A DNA stretch of 64,000 bases from Thalassomonas viridans (GCF_000948985.2 NZ_CP059733.1:6572001-6636000); one strand, 5' to 3'. Positions 15,632 through 24,168 are shown, counted from the stretch's first letter. Numbers and translations are program-made. The notes: generated by a model not told the origin, from the letters alone.

Positions 15632-17893
15632 ATGGCTGAATTGCTAATGTATTGGATGGACACGGTTGTGCAGTATCAAATCGGCCCCTGGTTATTTTCC
15701 CCCGCCCGTTGTTTACTAACTTCGAATGAAATAGAAAGAGAACTTGAGCCTTTAGTCTTTAAACTCCTCACCTATTTTATTGCCCAGCAGGAACGTATTA
15801 TTCCCAGGCAGGAGCTGGTGGAACAGGTATGGCAACAGAGTTTTGTCGACGACAATGCCATTAACCGGGCAATTTCCGAGCTGAGAAAGCAACTTAAACA
15901 TCCGGTTGAAAAAGCCCCGCTGATCAAAACCCATTACCGCAAAGGTTATAGCCTGACGGTAACTGTAACCGAGGTAACAGCGACCTCAGCAGCAACAATG
16001 GCCGGCACAGATAGCATCCAGCCGGAAGTGCAGGTAACAAATGGGGATAACGCACCGGCATCCCCGCCGGGCCCGGCGGTTCAAGCAGCAGAACCGGCCA
16101 GAGAAAACACAGAGCAAGCCGAGAAACCCCTTTCACCGGCAGAGGTAAAGACTCCCGCACAACCCCACTTTTTGATGAAAAAGCCATGGTGGCTGCTGAT
16201 TGCATTTTTACTGTTGCTGACGGCCTTGATCGCCACCCGGTCAACCCTGAGCATCTCCCTGGATAGCAACAGCGGCGAAAAAGCGACGCAGAGCAGCATA
16301 GCCGAAAATGTTGCCATTACCGCCGAAACCTGGAACCCGGGAGCCGAGTCCACCCCCCTGCTGTCTCCCGACGGAAAGCTCTTTGCTTACAGCAACCAGC
16401 TAGCGGACGACGTCACCAGCTTTATCAAACGCATCGACGATCAGCGGGAAATTAAACTGCAATACCAGGACATGGAAGTTGCGATAATCTCCTGGCAGCC
16501 ACAAAGCCGGATATTGCTGACGGAACTAACCAATGCCAGCCGCAAAGACTGCCATTACGCCCTTTTTGATATCGCAAATTTTCCGGAGGTTGCAGCGCCC
16601 AGGCTAGTGAAAACCTGTAATGTCACCACCCGGGGCGGCGCACAATTAAGCCGCGACGGCCAATGGATGTATTACAGCCAATACGATGAAAGCAAAGAAG
16701 GCATAGCCATTTACCGCTACGACCTTGCCAGCGGCAAAAGCACTATGGTGGTACCCTCGGGGGATAAAAAATACGGCGCCATCTATTTCGAGTTGTCGCC
16801 TGACGGCGAGTCTTTAGCTTATATCTGGCTGCAGGAAAGCAAACCGGCAAAAATTTATGCCCTGGGCCTGCAAACCCGGGAAACGCAAATGCTCTATCAA
16901 ATGCAGCATAACGGCTTCACCTATGCCATTGACTGGCAGGACAACCAACACCTGGTCATTGCCGACGGCAATACCCTGCATACCATCAACCTGGACACGG
17001 CGGCAATAAAATCAACCAGGATAGAGCAAGACTTTTTCCCTTATCATCTCTCGGTTGAAGGCAACAACAAGCTGTTATTTTCCACCCAGGGCGGCAGCCG
17101 CTATCAAATCGAACAGATAACCAATGCCTTTAGCGGCGAGCAGTCTGAGCCGGAAACCTTATATCCGTCCGATAAAAGCAATTATTATGTCTCATTCCGC
17201 TTTGATGCTTCCCCCGACAGGTTTTTTATTTCATACCGTTCAGGTTATGCCCAGATATGGCAGGCGGAGCAGGATAACCTGGTACAGCTCAGTGATTTTC
17301 CCAATGGCGAAGGCCAGCGCCTTAACCGGCTGATCCTGTCACACGACGGCCGTTTCCTGCTATTCAACCGTAACGAACAAATGGAATTTATTGAGCTTGC
17401 AACCAAAAAACTACACCAACTGAAAGATCTGTCGCCAACGCATATCAGCAGCTATGCCTGGTCGGCAGACGATCGCGCGATTTTATATTCAACCGCGGTT
17501 AACGGCGTCAGCCAGATATGGCGATATGATTTGCTCACCCGGGAGAATAAGCAGTTAACCCAGCGCGGCGGCAATAATTTACTGGATAACGGCGCCGGGG
17601 ATATCTACTACATCAATGATGAGCACCTCATCAGCCTGGACGGCAGCAGCAAAACCAAGATCACTACCCCAAAAGCACCTTGCTGGTGCTCAAATGCCCT
17701 AACGGAAAATTATCTGTACTCCTCGGACAGATTTTCCACCATCTACCGTATGGAATTATCCAGCGGCAAGATAGATCAGGTACCGACACCGTATAACCAT
17801 AGCGGCATTAATGTTTCGGCAGATGACAAGATTATCACCTATACCAAAATAACCCCGGTAGACACCCAGATCCAGCGTATCAGCTGGCAGTAA
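15632..17893 (+). CDS. CadC-like membrane regulator: wHTH plus beta-propeller
   Basis: This 753-aa protein has an OmpR/PhoB-type winged helix at about residues 15-105; LVFKLLTYFIAQQERIIPRQ and RAISELRKQLKH are family hallmarks. A Pro/Ala-rich linker follows, with one membrane helix near residues 188-208 (WLLIAFLLLLTALIATRS). The periplasmic part of about 540 residues is made of TolB/WD40-like propeller repeats, for example LSPDGESLAYIW and LSHDGRFLLFNR. It should sense something in the periplasm and bind DNA at the membrane. It is divergent from the M13 unit and convergent with the M16 unit, so control of one or both is likely. Starts at 15632, 15647 or 15656 are all possible. Confidence 0.85.
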   Translation: MAELLMYWMDTVVQYQIGPWLFSPARCLLTSNEIERELEPLVFKLLTYFIAQQERIIPRQELVEQVWQQSFVDDNAINRAISELRKQLKHPVEKAPLIKTHYRKGYSLTVTVTEVTATSAATMAGTDSIQPEVQVTNGDNAPASPPGPAVQAAEPARENTEQAEKPLSPAEVKTPAQPHFLMKKPWWLLIAFLLLLTALIATRSTLSISLDSNSGEKATQSSIAENVAITAETWNPGAESTPLLSPDGKLFAYSNQLADDVTSFIKRIDDQREIKLQYQDMEVAIISWQPQSRILLTELTNASRKDCHYALFDIANFPEVAAPRLVKTCNVTTRGGAQLSRDGQWMYYSQYDESKEGIAIYRYDLASGKSTMVVPSGDKKYGAIYFELSPDGESLAYIWLQESKPAKIYALGLQTRETQMLYQMQHNGFTYAIDWQDNQHLVIADGNTLHTINLDTAAIKSTRIEQDFFPYHLSVEGNNKLLFSTQGGSRYQIEQITNAFSGEQSEPETLYPSDKSNYYVSFRFDASPDRFFISYRSGYAQIWQAEQDNLVQLSDFPNGEGQRLNRLILSHDGRFLLFNRNEQMEFIELATKKLHQLKDLSPTHISSYAWSADDRAILYSTAVNGVSQIWRYDLLTRENKQLTQRGGNNLLDNGAGDIYYINDEHLISLDGSSKTKITTPKAPCWCSNALTENYLYSSDRFSTIYRMELSSGKIDQVPTPYNHSGINVSADDKIITYTKITPVDTQIQRISWQ

Positions 17894-17910
17894 CGGCTAT
17901 GCCAGCGCCC

Positions 17911-17937
17911 AGCCGGCGGCCAATTCGCCGGCTGAGT
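17911..17937 (+). terminator. Terminator of the CadC-like regulator gene
   Basis: AGCCGGCG (17911-17918) pairs perfectly with CGCCGGCT (17926-17933) around a 7-nt loop and is followed by GAGTTTT. It is 18 bp past the stop codon. Confidence 0.7.
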
Positions 17938-17955
17938 TTTAATGGTTACAGTCTA

Positions 17956-18159
17956 ATACCAAACGTAATAAAGAATTGGCCAAGATTCAATGAGGATAAA
18001 CATTCAAACTCACAGCTTTATGGTTCCAGACTAAAGCTAAGCACCTACATGCAGGCGAGGCGCGTGATTGAGCAATAGCAAGCTATTGGGATTGAGCGCA
18101 ACGAAGAGATTGAAAGTTTAGACCATTGAAGGTGGTTAATTCTTTATTTCGTTTGGTAT
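17956..18159. mobile_element. MITE-like element with about 55-bp terminal inverted repeats
   Basis: The ends mirror each other. The left end reads ATACCAAACG then TAATAAAGAATT. The right end, reverse-complemented, reads ATACCAAACG then AAATAAAGAATT. The similarity continues imperfectly for about 55 bp (TTCAATG and TAAAC are shared). The element is 204 bp, has no coding capacity, and its tips sit next to TA, which would fit a Tc1/IS630-type mobilising transposase. The right end overlaps the M16 peptidase gene and supplies its last codons and stop. Confidence 0.75.
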
Positions 18160-21000
18160 AACCTCCTCCACCCTGTATCCCAGGGCCTGCAATTGCGGCC
18201 TTAAGGTTTTTGCATCCCCCACCACCAGATAAAACATATCATCCGGGGTAATATGCTTTTTCGCCAGGGCATTCACTTCCTGCCGGCTAATATTGGCCAG
18301 GGTATGGGCCTGTTGTTTAACAAATTCAGGCGCCGGCCGGTAGGCCAGTATTTGTGCCAAAAAGGCCAGTTTATTTTCCGGCGTTTCATATTTTAAGGCG
18401 TTTTTCTGGCTGATGGCCCGGCGCATAAAGCTATGCTCTGCACCACTGATACCCTTGTCGGCATAATGTTTTAATTCCCGGTTAAATTCGAGAATTGCCT
18501 TACCGGTAACATCCGCTCTTACCGCCGCAGCAGCGGTAAAGTCTCCCGCATATTTATTGCCGTTAAAGGCCGTTTGGGCGCTATAGGCATAAGCTTTGTC
18601 TTCCCTGAGGTTCATCATAATACGGCTGTTGAAGTTGCCGCCTAGGACAAAATTCATCAGCCCGGCTTTAAAAAACTCCCCGTTGACATCGAAAGGCAGG
18701 CTGCGCTTGCCGATACGGATTTCTGACTGCGGCGCGCCTGCTTTATCCACCAGGTAAATGGTATTTTTCGCTATTTCAGGCATAGGCAAACTTAGCTCTA
18801 CCCGGGGCGCCTCTCCCTGCCAGCTGCCGAATAAACGGTCGATTTTTTCGGATAACTGCTGCTGCGGCAGATCGGAGACAAGTATTATCTGCGTGCCTTT
18901 AGCTTTAAAGTGTCGCTGGTAAAAGCCTATCACCTCCTGCAGGCCCATCCCGGGCAAGGTTGCCAAAGTGCCGCCTGCCGGCAGCGCGGCAACAGAATTA
19001 CCGTATAGCAACCCCCGATATGCGGAATCCGCCAGATAACCGGCATCTTTCATGTTATGCCTGAGCCCCTCAAGAGCCAGCTGTTTCACCCGGGAGAAAT
19101 CCTCAACTGTAAAGGCCGGCCGCAGCAGCTTTTCCTGTACCAGGGCCAGGGTTTGATCTAAATGTTTGCTCAGACTGGCAACCAATATTTGGGTGTAACC
19201 CGCCTGAAGGCTGATCTCTATGCGACTGCCCAGTTTATCCAGGGCATCCGCCATTTGTCCGGCACTGTAGTTCAGCGTCGCTTCATTGAGCATAGCCGCC
19301 GTTAAAGCGGCAACCCCTGCCTGTCCGGCCTGTTGATGGTATAGGCCGGCAGGTACTTTGATCAGCAGGGACGTGGTGGGGGTTTCCCTGCTTTGCGTGC
19401 CCAATATTTCCAGGCCGTTGTCGGTAGACGCACGCCACAAAGCGGGCAAGTTTACATGGGGTAAAACCCCGGCTGCCGGCATAACGCTGCGATCAAACGG
19501 CTCCTGCGGCGCTTTACGCGGCACAAAACCGAGTTGTGGCCGGCTTTTCTCTTCCTCCGCGGCCTGGAAACGTTCCGGGGTAAAGTTATCGGCTGCGGCG
19601 GCTTGAGCCGGCTCTCCTTCCGGTACGACACTCATGATCACCGCCGCCTGTCCCTTGATATAGGTATTGAATACCCGCATCACATCCTGCCGGGTTATTT
19701 CACTATACCGGGCAAGTTCCCGGTGAATATAATTGGCATCCCCGGTAAAGGTCTGGTATTCCGCCAATTTTGAGACCTTGCCTTTAACGCTTTGCAAGTC
19801 AAAAACCAGCCTGGCTGTCATTTTCGCCTTGATTTTATCCAGATCCGCCTGCATCACACCGCGGCGGGCAAATTCGCTAAAGGCGTCCCGGATCATGTGC
19901 TCCATATCTGCCAGCGACTTTCCCGAGGCGGGATGAGGCAAGGCATTGATATTGAAAGTACAGGCCAGCTCCCGGCAGGGCTGATAGGCATAGACCTGCA
20001 ACGCCAGCTTATTTGCAACCAGATTTTTATACAAGATTGAGCTTTTGCCGCCGGCAAGAATTTCCGCCAATACATCCAGCGCGGCTTCATCCGGGTGGCG
20101 GGCATACACTGTGGGCAGAACCATTTCCAGCATGGGAAACTGCACCTTGTCTTCCATGGAGATATAGCGATCCCCGGCTAACACCAACTGTTGCTTTTCC
20201 CGGCTGTTAACTTCCGGTCCCCGGGGAATGGCGGCAAAATATTTTTCCACCAAGGGCAGCACCTGTTCGGTGTCGACGGCTCCCCCTATAGTCAGGGTGG
20301 CGTTATTCGGGCCGTACCAGCGCCGGTAGAAGGCTTTGATGTCGTCCAGCTCCGCCCGGTCCAGGTCTTCCATATAGCCGATCACCGGCCAGGAATATGG
20401 GTGGCCGTAGGGATAAAGCGCCCGGGCAATTCGTTCATGCCGGCCGGCATAGGGCACATTATCGATATACTGGCGGCGTTCATTTTTAACCGTCTCCCTT
20501 TGCCTTTCGAATTTCTCCCCGGTAACGGCGCTCAACAGGAACCCCATACGGTCGGCCTCCAGCCACAGCATTTTTTCCAGATGGTTTACCGGCACCGTTT
20601 GGTAGTAGTTGGTGCGATCGGCATTGGTGGTGCCGTTAAGCTCGCCGCCGGCCTCGGTAACCAGCTTAAAATGCTCTTCATCACCGACATTTTCTGAGCC
20701 CTGGAACATCATATGCTCATAAAGGTGGGCAAAACCGGATTTGCCCACCTGCTCCCGGGCGGAACCCACATGGTAGGTCACATCAAGGTGTACCAGGGGA
20801 TCGGAATGATCCTCATGGATAATCACGGTCAGGCCGTTATCCATAAGGTATTTTTTATAAGGAATGCTGATATCGGCATTATCCGCCGATACGCTTTCAA
20901 CCAGGGCAATCCCCGGCGTCCGGGCTTCTATACCGATATAACTGCAGGCAACAACCGCTGCCGGGATCAACATAGCCAGGGCAAGTCTTATCTGTTTCAT
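18136..21000 (-). CDS. M16-family zinc metallopeptidase, lipoprotein
   Basis: The 954-aa protein has two tandem pitrilysin-like halves. The inverted zinc motif is HLYEH at residues 92-96 in GFAHLYEHMMFQ. The distal Glu lies about 75 residues on, in ETVKNERRQYIDN. The second half (about 520-940) keeps the fold but lacks the zinc motif (LLIKVPAGLYHQ start), as usual. The signal is lipoprotein-like (IPAAVVACSYIG). The last seven residues, IPNEIKN, and the stop are encoded by the end of the MITE, so the original C-terminus was probably replaced. It lies 18 bp downstream of a small exported-protein gene. It is likely a surface or periplasmic peptide-degrading enzyme. Confidence 0.95.
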   Translation of the reverse strand: MKQIRLALAMLIPAAVVACSYIGIEARTPGIALVESVSADNADISIPYKKYLMDNGLTVIIHEDHSDPLVHLDVTYHVGSAREQVGKSGFAHLYEHMMFQGSENVGDEEHFKLVTEAGGELNGTTNADRTNYYQTVPVNHLEKMLWLEADRMGFLLSAVTGEKFERQRETVKNERRQYIDNVPYAGRHERIARALYPYGHPYSWPVIGYMEDLDRAELDDIKAFYRRWYGPNNATLTIGGAVDTEQVLPLVEKYFAAIPRGPEVNSREKQQLVLAGDRYISMEDKVQFPMLEMVLPTVYARHPDEAALDVLAEILAGGKSSILYKNLVANKLALQVYAYQPCRELACTFNINALPHPASGKSLADMEHMIRDAFSEFARRGVMQADLDKIKAKMTARLVFDLQSVKGKVSKLAEYQTFTGDANYIHRELARYSEITRQDVMRVFNTYIKGQAAVIMSVVPEGEPAQAAAADNFTPERFQAAEEEKSRPQLGFVPRKAPQEPFDRSVMPAAGVLPHVNLPALWRASTDNGLEILGTQSRETPTTSLLIKVPAGLYHQQAGQAGVAALTAAMLNEATLNYSAGQMADALDKLGSRIEISLQAGYTQILVASLSKHLDQTLALVQEKLLRPAFTVEDFSRVKQLALEGLRHNMKDAGYLADSAYRGLLYGNSVAALPAGGTLATLPGMGLQEVIGFYQRHFKAKGTQIILVSDLPQQQLSEKIDRLFGSWQGEAPRVELSLPMPEIAKNTIYLVDKAGAPQSEIRIGKRSLPFDVNGEFFKAGLMNFVLGGNFNSRIMMNLREDKAYAYSAQTAFNGNKYAGDFTAAAAVRADVTGKAILEFNRELKHYADKGISGAEHSFMRRAISQKNALKYETPENKLAFLAQILAYRPAPEFVKQQAHTLANISRQEVNALAKKHITPDDMFYLVVGDAKTLRPQLQALGYRVEEVIPNEIKN

Positions 21001-21018
21001 CCTAGTGGCCTTTTCTTG

Positions 21019-21297
21019 TTAGCGGTTTCCTGACGAGAGTTTGTCATTAAGCATGCCTGTGACCTTTTTGCCTAAAGACTGGAGAGACAACGTCAGGCTC
21101 TCGGTAAGCGCGGCATTAATTGACGAAGAGAAGGAATCGATAAGTTCCTGAACCTGCTGCCCGGGAGCCGTAACTTGTTCAGTAACGTCATTGGCTGTAT
21201 CGGCAGCTTGTCCGGTAGCGGAAAAACTCAGGCTTATTGTTAATACCGTTGCCTTAATCAGTTGTTGCATGTGCTTTACGGTTTGTTTGTGGTCCAT
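21019..21297 (-). CDS. Small exported helical protein, partner of the M16 peptidase
   Basis: This 92-aa protein has an AAGGA ribosome site before the ATG. The signal peptide (LIKATVLTISLSFSATGQAA) is followed by about 60 residues of amphipathic helix (VQELIDSFSSSINAALTESL, then LGKKVTGMLNDKL). No family is recognised. Size, layout and control DNA match the small protein gene at 15063-15311, although the sequences themselves are only weakly alike (C-terminal KL...G-R). It is probably co-transcribed with the M16 peptidase gene. Confidence 0.65.
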   Translation of the reverse strand: MDHKQTVKHMQQLIKATVLTISLSFSATGQAADTANDVTEQVTAPGQQVQELIDSFSSSINAALTESLTLSLQSLGKKVTGMLNDKLSSGNR

Positions 21298-21411
21298 CTT
21301 GTTATCCTTTGTCTTGTTTCAATGAATCGGGCTTCAGGCTCTTGTTACCCTCACCCGAACTCCCCAAAAAAGTTCTGTGTGTGACACCTGAAGTTTTGTC
21401 TTGATGGCGAC

Positions 21412-21511
21412 AAGATTAAAAAAACCGGCACGTGAAGTCGCTTACCAAAGCCTTAGCGATAAAAAGCTAAGATAAAGACCATTTAAAACCATTAAAATCA
21501 AAGAGATAAAA
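21412..21511 (-). promoter_or_regulatory. Shared control element, copy B (M16 unit)
   Basis: This is the partner of 15417-15516, aligning without gaps over 100 bp. Identical blocks include AAGTCGCTTA (21435-21444) and ATAAAAAGCTAAG (21459-21471). It lies 115-214 bp upstream of the small exported protein gene of the M16 unit. Confidence 0.7.
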
Positions 21512-21670
21512 AAGATATGCAAACAAAGAGGAAAAGCTTATTCAATGCTTATAAAAACGATAAGATTTAAACCTATCAATATGAAAATAAAGAGAAAAAC
21601 AAAAGCGGCTTAATAAAGGCCTTCCTTATTTACCTATGACCCGGCACCATGCCTTTCGTCCTGAAGATGA

Positions 21671-21850
21671 GCATTTTTCTTTCGAAGCAAAGAAGCTTCA
21701 TACGACTTTGCGCTAGCCGATAACATCATAAATTTAAGCCGCGCAGCAGGCTGTACGGCACTTTCATCAGTTGAATATACCGGCTTGCCGACAAAAAAGC
21801 GGTTTGAAGAAATATTAACAAGTACCATTAGTCGGGTTAACAAAGCATAA
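21671..21850 (+). pseudogene. Protein-like frame without a start, possible gene remnant
   Basis: A plus-strand frame of 59 codons ends at TAA 21848-21850. It reads like real protein (SYDFALADNIINLSRAAGC, later GLPTKKRFEEILTSTISRV) but has no ATG. An overlapping frame begins at an upstream ATG, MTRHHAFRPEDEHF, and stops at a TAG inside it. A single frameshift could join the two into a protein of about 70 residues. No family is recognised. Confidence 0.25.
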
Positions 21851-22157
21851 AGCAGGAGTTACTTTTCTCCGTCATAACAGGCAAGAAAAACTTTTTTCAT
21901 ACTTATTTAACATAATTAAAAGCAAATTAAACTAAGACAGAAAGACCAGGCAAGCACCTGTTTATTAAGAACAAAACAATAACCACAACAACACTGTGGA
22001 GATAAAACAAACCACAAGCGAACACATTTCAAACATTTTTTTACATGTTTACCTTTGAAAATAGACAGAATTTATAGTTATTATTCATCTTGTTTTTCAT
22101 GATACAAGTCATTATCCCAGCCAAGTCCGCTGACCAGTAAAGTCACTATTCGTAAAC

Positions 22158-22171
22158 TTGATCAAGATCAA
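22158..22171. promoter_or_regulatory. FNR/Etr-type binding site
   Basis: TTGATCAAGATCAA is a perfect match to the FNR consensus TTGAT-N4-ATCAA. A class II promoter would start near 22206 and read toward the wHTH regulator. The site could also act on the minus strand, but the nearest minus gene is 860 bp away. Confidence 0.55.
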
Positions 22172-22290
22172 CATCTGTTAACCTGATACAGGCAATACTA
22201 CATACTGCCGTAAATATTTCCTTTTACCTGTCACTGACCCGGTATCAGCAAATTTACTTATCCTCATCATCATTTAATAAGGAGTGTTCA

Positions 22291-22305
22291 ATGATGAAAA
22301 CTTAA
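22291..22305 (+). other. Strong ribosome site with a four-residue open frame
   Basis: TAAGGAGTGTTCA precedes ATG ATG AAA ACT TAA. The Shine-Dalgarno match and spacing are excellent, but the frame encodes only MMKT. It may be a leader peptide ahead of the regulator gene at 22472, or the stub of a lost gene. Confidence 0.3.
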
Positions 22306-22373
22306 CAATCCGTTTCACCTGTATTTTTATAAATAAACATTAATAAAATTAGTTGTTTTTTTAAACACAAATA

Positions 22374-22417
22374 CGTTACACATTGATTACAATTGCGTTA
22401 CAATTAAGTTATAAAAA
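22374..22417 (+). promoter_or_regulatory. Four 11-bp direct repeats, likely wHTH regulator site
   Basis: CGTTACACATT, GATTACAATTG, CGTTACAATTA and AGTTATAAAAA follow each other exactly 11 bp apart. The TTACA/TTATA cores start at 22376, 22387, 22398 and 22409. OmpR/PhoB-type winged-helix proteins bind direct repeats of this spacing, and the next gene (22472) encodes such a protein. Autoregulation is likely. Confidence 0.65.
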
Positions 22418-22471
22418 AGCAATACCTATCGATTTTATGTTATTTCAAATATAAGAAAACCAAAGAAACAT

Positions 22472-22861
22472 ATGAAGGATTATGACGTAGTTATGGACAA
22501 TTCAATCAATTCCGAAATTAGCATTAAATTTCAAAGAAAAAGCCTGTTTTTTACCAACGAAGACTATATTCAGTTAAACGAACAAGATTCAATTAAACTC
22601 GAACCCCTGGTCTCCCAAACCCTGTTATACCTGATCAATAACTCGGAACGGCCTATTTCCACAGACGAATTACTCAATAAAGTCTGGGGCTGCCGCTACA
22701 AAAGCCAAAAGGTCGTCAACCGCTCCATTTGCCTGGTCAGGAAGGCCCTGCTCGACAACACCAGTGAGCCGACTTTTATTAAAACCATTCCCAAAAGAGG
22801 TTACCGCTTTATCGGTAAGTTTATTAATAAAGACGATCATATTGAATTATTGAGAAATTAA
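22472..22861 (+). CDS. Stand-alone OmpR/CadC-type winged-helix regulator
   Basis: This 129-aa protein is almost entirely a Trans_reg_C winged helix: KLEPLVSQTLLYLINNSERP, then STDELLNKVWG, VNRSICLVRKAL (recognition helix) and KTIPKRGYRFIGKF (wing). It has no receiver domain, membrane helix or sensor part, unlike full CadC or OmpR proteins, so it may act as a constitutive or partner-dependent DNA-binding protein. It is 40 bp upstream of the mbtH-like gene and divergent from the NRPS operon, which makes it the likely pathway regulator. The 11-bp repeats just upstream are its probable site. A second start at Met8 is possible. Confidence 0.85.
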   Translation: MKDYDVVMDNSINSEISIKFQRKSLFFTNEDYIQLNEQDSIKLEPLVSQTLLYLINNSERPISTDELLNKVWGCRYKSQKVVNRSICLVRKALLDNTSEPTFIKTIPKRGYRFIGKFINKDDHIELLRN

Positions 22862-22901
22862 TTCTCCCACCAGCATTTACAGATAAAAGGACAAGAATAA
22901 T

Positions 22902-23111
22902 ATGGATACAAATATCACAGCAGACAACCAGGTATTAATCAATGAAGAAGAGCAATACAGCCTCTGGCCACTGGGCAAAGAAATTCCGGCGGGATGGCAA
23001 AAGGCCGGTTTTGAGGGCACAAAAGAAGCCTGTAAAGCCTATGTAGACGCCCACTGGCAGGATATGCGCCCAAAAAGCCAGAGAGCCTTCTTTGAAAATA
23101 GCGCCAGCTAG
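22902..23111 (+). CDS. mbtH: MbtH-family NRPS accessory protein
   Basis: This 69-aa protein has the full family signature: NEEEQYSLWPLGKEIPAGW, then GFEGTKEACKAYVDAHW and DMRPKS. MbtH proteins bind and activate or stabilise adenylation domains. The AAGGA ribosome site is well placed. The gene follows the wHTH regulator at 40 bp and lies on the strand opposite the NRPS operon, an unusual split that places the accessory protein under separate control. The usual third tryptophan region is present as HWQDMRP. Confidence 0.95.
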   Translation: MDTNITADNQVLINEEEQYSLWPLGKEIPAGWQKAGFEGTKEACKAYVDAHWQDMRPKSQRAFFENSAS

Positions 23112-23125
23112 CGCCTGTTGTTATG

Positions 23126-23153
23126 CTGAGCTCTGCCACACGGCAGAACTCAG
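23126..23153 (+). terminator. Hairpin between convergent mbtH and CPBP genes
   Basis: CTGAGCTCTGCC (23126-23137) pairs with GGCAGAACTCAG (23142-23153), one mismatch, around a 4-nt loop. It lies 15 bp after the mbtH stop and 14 bp before the CPBP stop. There is no clear T tract, so it could serve both directions weakly. Confidence 0.55.
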
Positions 23154-23166
23154 CCGGATATAACCC

Positions 23167-24117
23167 TTAAAACTCAACGCTATACTGAAAAATCGGTACC
23201 TGACCGCCATGATGCAGCTCAGCCAGACCGGCGATCACATTAAACCAGTAATGTAACGCTACTCCCTGGGACAGGTTATAGTTATTTTTCTGGTGCAGCC
23301 AGCCCAGATAGCCGCCGATCACCGCCGCTTCCCCGAAAGAAGCCTGATTGCCGTCGCCGCTGTGCATGGCGCCAAAAAGCACGGAAGAAGCAGCCAAACC
23401 CAGGTTTTCTCCCAGCTGATGGCTTAATTCGGTATTTACATAACCGCGGAAAAAAGCCTCTTCGCCGACCCCGGTAAAGAGATTACCGGCAAAATTACCC
23501 GCATACAGGGTGCCAGAGCTGATATCACCGGAACGCCTGATGGCGTAGACATTATCCCGGGATGAAACATAAGCCGCAAAAAGCAGTAAAGGCACATAGG
23601 TGGAAGGCTTGCTCAGCTGCTCGAACTTAAAAGGAGCCTGCCATAAATCCTTGATGTCCTCGCCCGGGGCAATCACCCCGTGGTTGAACTGGCGGTGGCG
23701 GCTTTTCCGCTTATAGGCATCGTAAGAAGAGGCAAACATGGTATTAAGGAAAACCGTTTGCGCCATATCGGCATTAAAGGTGGTTTTATTGATATAGCTT
23801 TCTTTTAGCGCATCGCTGAATAGCTCATCATCGTCTTCAAAATAATCGTCTTTATCCGAATAATGACCGTACAAGGCCATACCGGCAAGCGCCGTGCCCC
23901 CGTAGGACAAACCGGTAAGAAAATTCCCGTCGAAAAACTGTACCGAGCCGGGCAGCAGTAAACCTGACATGGCGGCCACATTGGCATTGTCCGTGGTAAA
24001 CAAATCTGCTGCAGGAGTTTGAAAATAGCCGGTTTGGCCCGAACTTAATTCACTGCCACCGCCCCAGGCGCAGGAAAGGCCGCAAAACATCAGGCCAAAA
24101 AACAACTTCAACTTCAT
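23167..24117 (-). CDS. CPBP-family intramembrane protease
   Basis: The protein is about 316 aa and starts with a signal-like hydrophobic stretch (LFFGLMFCGLSCAWG). The C-terminal half carries the CPBP (Abi) motifs: EEAFFRGY (Glu223-Glu224 and Arg228 in the longer numbering from 24129), FGAMHSGDG with the second-motif His, and HYWFNVIAG with the third-motif His and Asn. These are the catalytic residues of the Rce1-like glutamate proteases. Start: ATG at 24117 has a GGATG ribosome site; ATG at 24129 adds four residues. Family members can confer self-immunity to peptides or process membrane proteins. It follows a terminator, so it is probably expressed on its own. Confidence 0.8.
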   Translation of the reverse strand: MKLKLFFGLMFCGLSCAWGGGSELSSGQTGYFQTPAADLFTTDNANVAAMSGLLLPGSVQFFDGNFLTGLSYGGTALAGMALYGHYSDKDDYFEDDDELFSDALKESYINKTTFNADMAQTVFLNTMFASSYDAYKRKSRHRQFNHGVIAPGEDIKDLWQAPFKFEQLSKPSTYVPLLLFAAYVSSRDNVYAIRRSGDISSGTLYAGNFAGNLFTGVGEEAFFRGYVNTELSHQLGENLGLAASSVLFGAMHSGDGNQASFGEAAVIGGYLGWLHQKNNYNLSQGVALHYWFNVIAGLAELHHGGQVPIFQYSVEF

Positions 24118-24134
24118 AATATCATCCATAATAC

Positions 24135-24168
24135 TAAAAAAGTCATGATATCAATTAGATACCATGAC
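24135..24168 (-). terminator. Terminator at the end of the NRPS operon
   Basis: Read on the minus strand, GTCATGGTATC (24168-24158), a 5-nt loop, and GATATCATGAC (24152-24142, one mismatch) are followed directly by TTTTTTA. It lies 77 bp past the stop of the JmjC-like gene and just before the CPBP start, so it probably ends the 37-kb operon. The dyad could also be an operator of the CPBP gene. Confidence 0.65.

Larger units (their letters stand above)
21298..22471. other. 1.17-kb AT-rich region with no intact gene
   Basis: The region holds, in order, the shared control element B (21412-21511), a protein-like frame without a start (21671-21850), a perfect FNR-type site (22158-22171), a strong ribosome site followed by a five-codon frame (22291-22305), and four 11-bp direct repeats (22374-22417). 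A 69-codon minus frame at 21634-21843 lies opposite the protein-like plus frame and is not credible. A small RNA cannot be excluded. Confidence 0.6.

Noticed and set aside
21634..21843. 69-codon minus frame in the long intergenic region
   Set aside because: No ribosome site. The opposite strand reads more like protein, so this is treated as antisense to a remnant.
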